Source of the DNA: Lichenicola sp965198575
GTDB lineage: Bacteria; Pseudomonadota; Alphaproteobacteria; Acetobacterales; Acetobacteraceae
Direction: 5' to 3'
Assembly: GCF_965198575.1 (NCBI RefSeq)
Contig: NZ_OZ240671.1
Span: forward strand, 1,860,001 to 1,924,000
DNA length: 64,000 bases
The position numbers were made by a program, and so were the translations under genes. Shown one piece after another: positions 63,197-64,000 of this stretch. Under the pieces are notes generated by a model. It worked only from the letters and a program-made list of their open reading frames with translations, made no database searches and had not been told where the DNA came from. Each line of letters starts with the position of its first letter. Positions within the stretch are counted from its first letter, which is position 1.

Positions 63197-63846
63197 TCCG
63201 CCACCTCGCCCGCACCGCGCGCCTGCTGCTGCTGGCGCCGCTCGCATCCTGCGGCTTCCATCCGCTGTACGGCGCGGCGGACCAGTCGGCGATCGCCAAG
63301 CTGCCGGACATCTTCGTGCAGTCGATCCCGGACCGCTCGGGCCAGGAGCTGCGCCTGGCTCTGCAGCAGCGGCTTGCCGGCACCAGCGAGGCGGAACCGC
63401 AGGGCTACACGCTGCTGGTCAGCCTCTCGTCATCGGGCGAAGCGGTCGGCATCAACGGCGACAACTCCTCCGAGCGCAACCGGATCGTCGGGCGGGCCCA
63501 TTGGGTGCTGTCCTCGGTGTCGCCGGCGCCGGTGCAGGTGACCACGGGCGATGCTCGCACGGTCGACGGCTACAACCAGATCGACGAGCAGTATTTCGCC
63601 AGCACGCTGGCAAACGACACCACCCAGCAGCGCATCGCCAACAACCTGGCGGATGCCATCACGCTGCAGCTCGCCACCTGGTTCACCAACCATCGGCCGG
63701 TCGGGTCCGCGCCTGTGAAGGCGCCGACCGGCCAATACCTCACGCCGCACGACGTGCCCGGCGACACCAACGAGTCGCCCAGCACGGCGCCGGGCGAGGA
63801 CGGGCTGCCGGCGAGTGCGATCGGACGCGGCAACCCGACTCCGTAA
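63193..63846 (+). CDS. lptE: LPS-assembly lipoprotein LptE
   Basis: About 217 residues. The lipobox LASC (Cys20) is followed at once by GFHPLYG, the usual start of mature LptE, then beta-rich LPDIFVQSIPDRSGQELRLALQQRL and VGRAHWVLSSVSPAPV. LptE plugs the LptD barrel and helps insert LPS in the outer membrane. The C-terminal 45 residues (Pro/Gly/Thr-rich) are an extension. The ATG overlaps the leuS stop. The leuS-lptE-holA order is typical of alphaproteobacteria. Confidence 0.88.
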
Positions 63847-63867
63847 CGCTCGCGGTCAGGTGGCATC

Positions 63868-64000
63868 ATGAAGGTCGATGCGCGTCAGGCCGGCCGGCTG
63901 CTGGCGGCTCCGGGGACGCTGCGGGCGATCCTGTTGCATGGCGAGGATAGCGGCCTGATCCGCGAGCGCGCTGCCAAAGCGGTGCGTGCGGCGGCCGGCA
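63868..64000 (+). CDS. holA: DNA polymerase III delta subunit, 5' end
   Basis: Only about 44 codons fall in the window. The peptide from ATG 63868 (MKVDARQAGRLLAAPGTLRAILLHGEDSGLIRERA) matches the HolA start, in which the AVLLYGxDxGLVRERA-type block begins the clamp-loader AAA-like domain. It loads the sliding clamp. It follows lptE by 21 nt, as in other alphaproteobacteria. The identification rests on this short stretch and on gene order. Confidence 0.82.
   Translation, partial: MKVDARQAGRLLAAPGTLRAILLHGEDSGLIRERAAKAVRAAAG

Overview
The window is GC-rich, densely coded DNA from an alphaproteobacterium, most likely of the Acetobacteraceae/Rhodospirillales. The taxonomic call is inference. 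It rests on the DUF3576-leuS-lptE-holA gene order, a DUF1489 gene, an OprB porin beside a xylose ABC transporter, and a liposecretin-like GspD. No rRNA or tRNA gene, CRISPR array, insertion sequence or prophage was seen.

Layout. 1-277: 5' end of an M16 peptidase gene (- strand). 399-7526: type II secretion operon gspI-J-L-M-C/N-D-K (+). 7597-9613: gmd-rmd, making GDP-D-rhamnose. 9650-18124: a xylose module, with lacI and xylA on - and xylFGH plus an OprB porin on +, diverging from a 392-nt region that holds a perfect 17-bp palindrome. 18250-25467: peptidase T, an Orn/Lys/Arg decarboxylase, a decayed response regulator, a shikimate-dehydrogenase-like gene coupled to a desaturase, and an SH3 lipoprotein. 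25512-29923: second T2SS operon gspG-O-E-F (-), with a small lytic transglycosylase diverging from it. Between them the two operons supply most of a T2SS including its prepilin peptidase; gspH was not found.

30500-41000: surface-polysaccharide genes, namely two GT4 glycosyltransferases, a heparinase II/III-family protein and two decayed FkbM methyltransferase remnants. Among them lie a small lipoprotein, a RutF-like flavin reductase, a dienelactone hydrolase, an HU protein with a basic tail, an M29 aminopeptidase and rpe. 41070-56004: rsmB (-) diverges from a long + strand run. The run starts with three genes I cannot assign, the first and third being paralogues of each other. Then come yggS, kup, hemW, a secreted nucleoside hydrolase, an SDR, DUF1489, a DUF429 fusion, an SLT-SPOR lipoprotein and an orphan. 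56033-59822: an Old Yellow Enzyme and a divergent SARP/TolB-like regulator. 59956-64000: DUF3576, leuS, lptE and the start of holA.

The best candidate for an undescribed system is the paralogue-sandwich cluster at 42517-46443. Other items for follow-up are the predicted liposecretin GspD, the 22-23-nt repeats in the xylA leader, the palindrome between lacI and xylF, a Cys-Cys beside a metal ligand of peptidase T, and the decayed methyltransferases flanking a glycosyltransferase gene.
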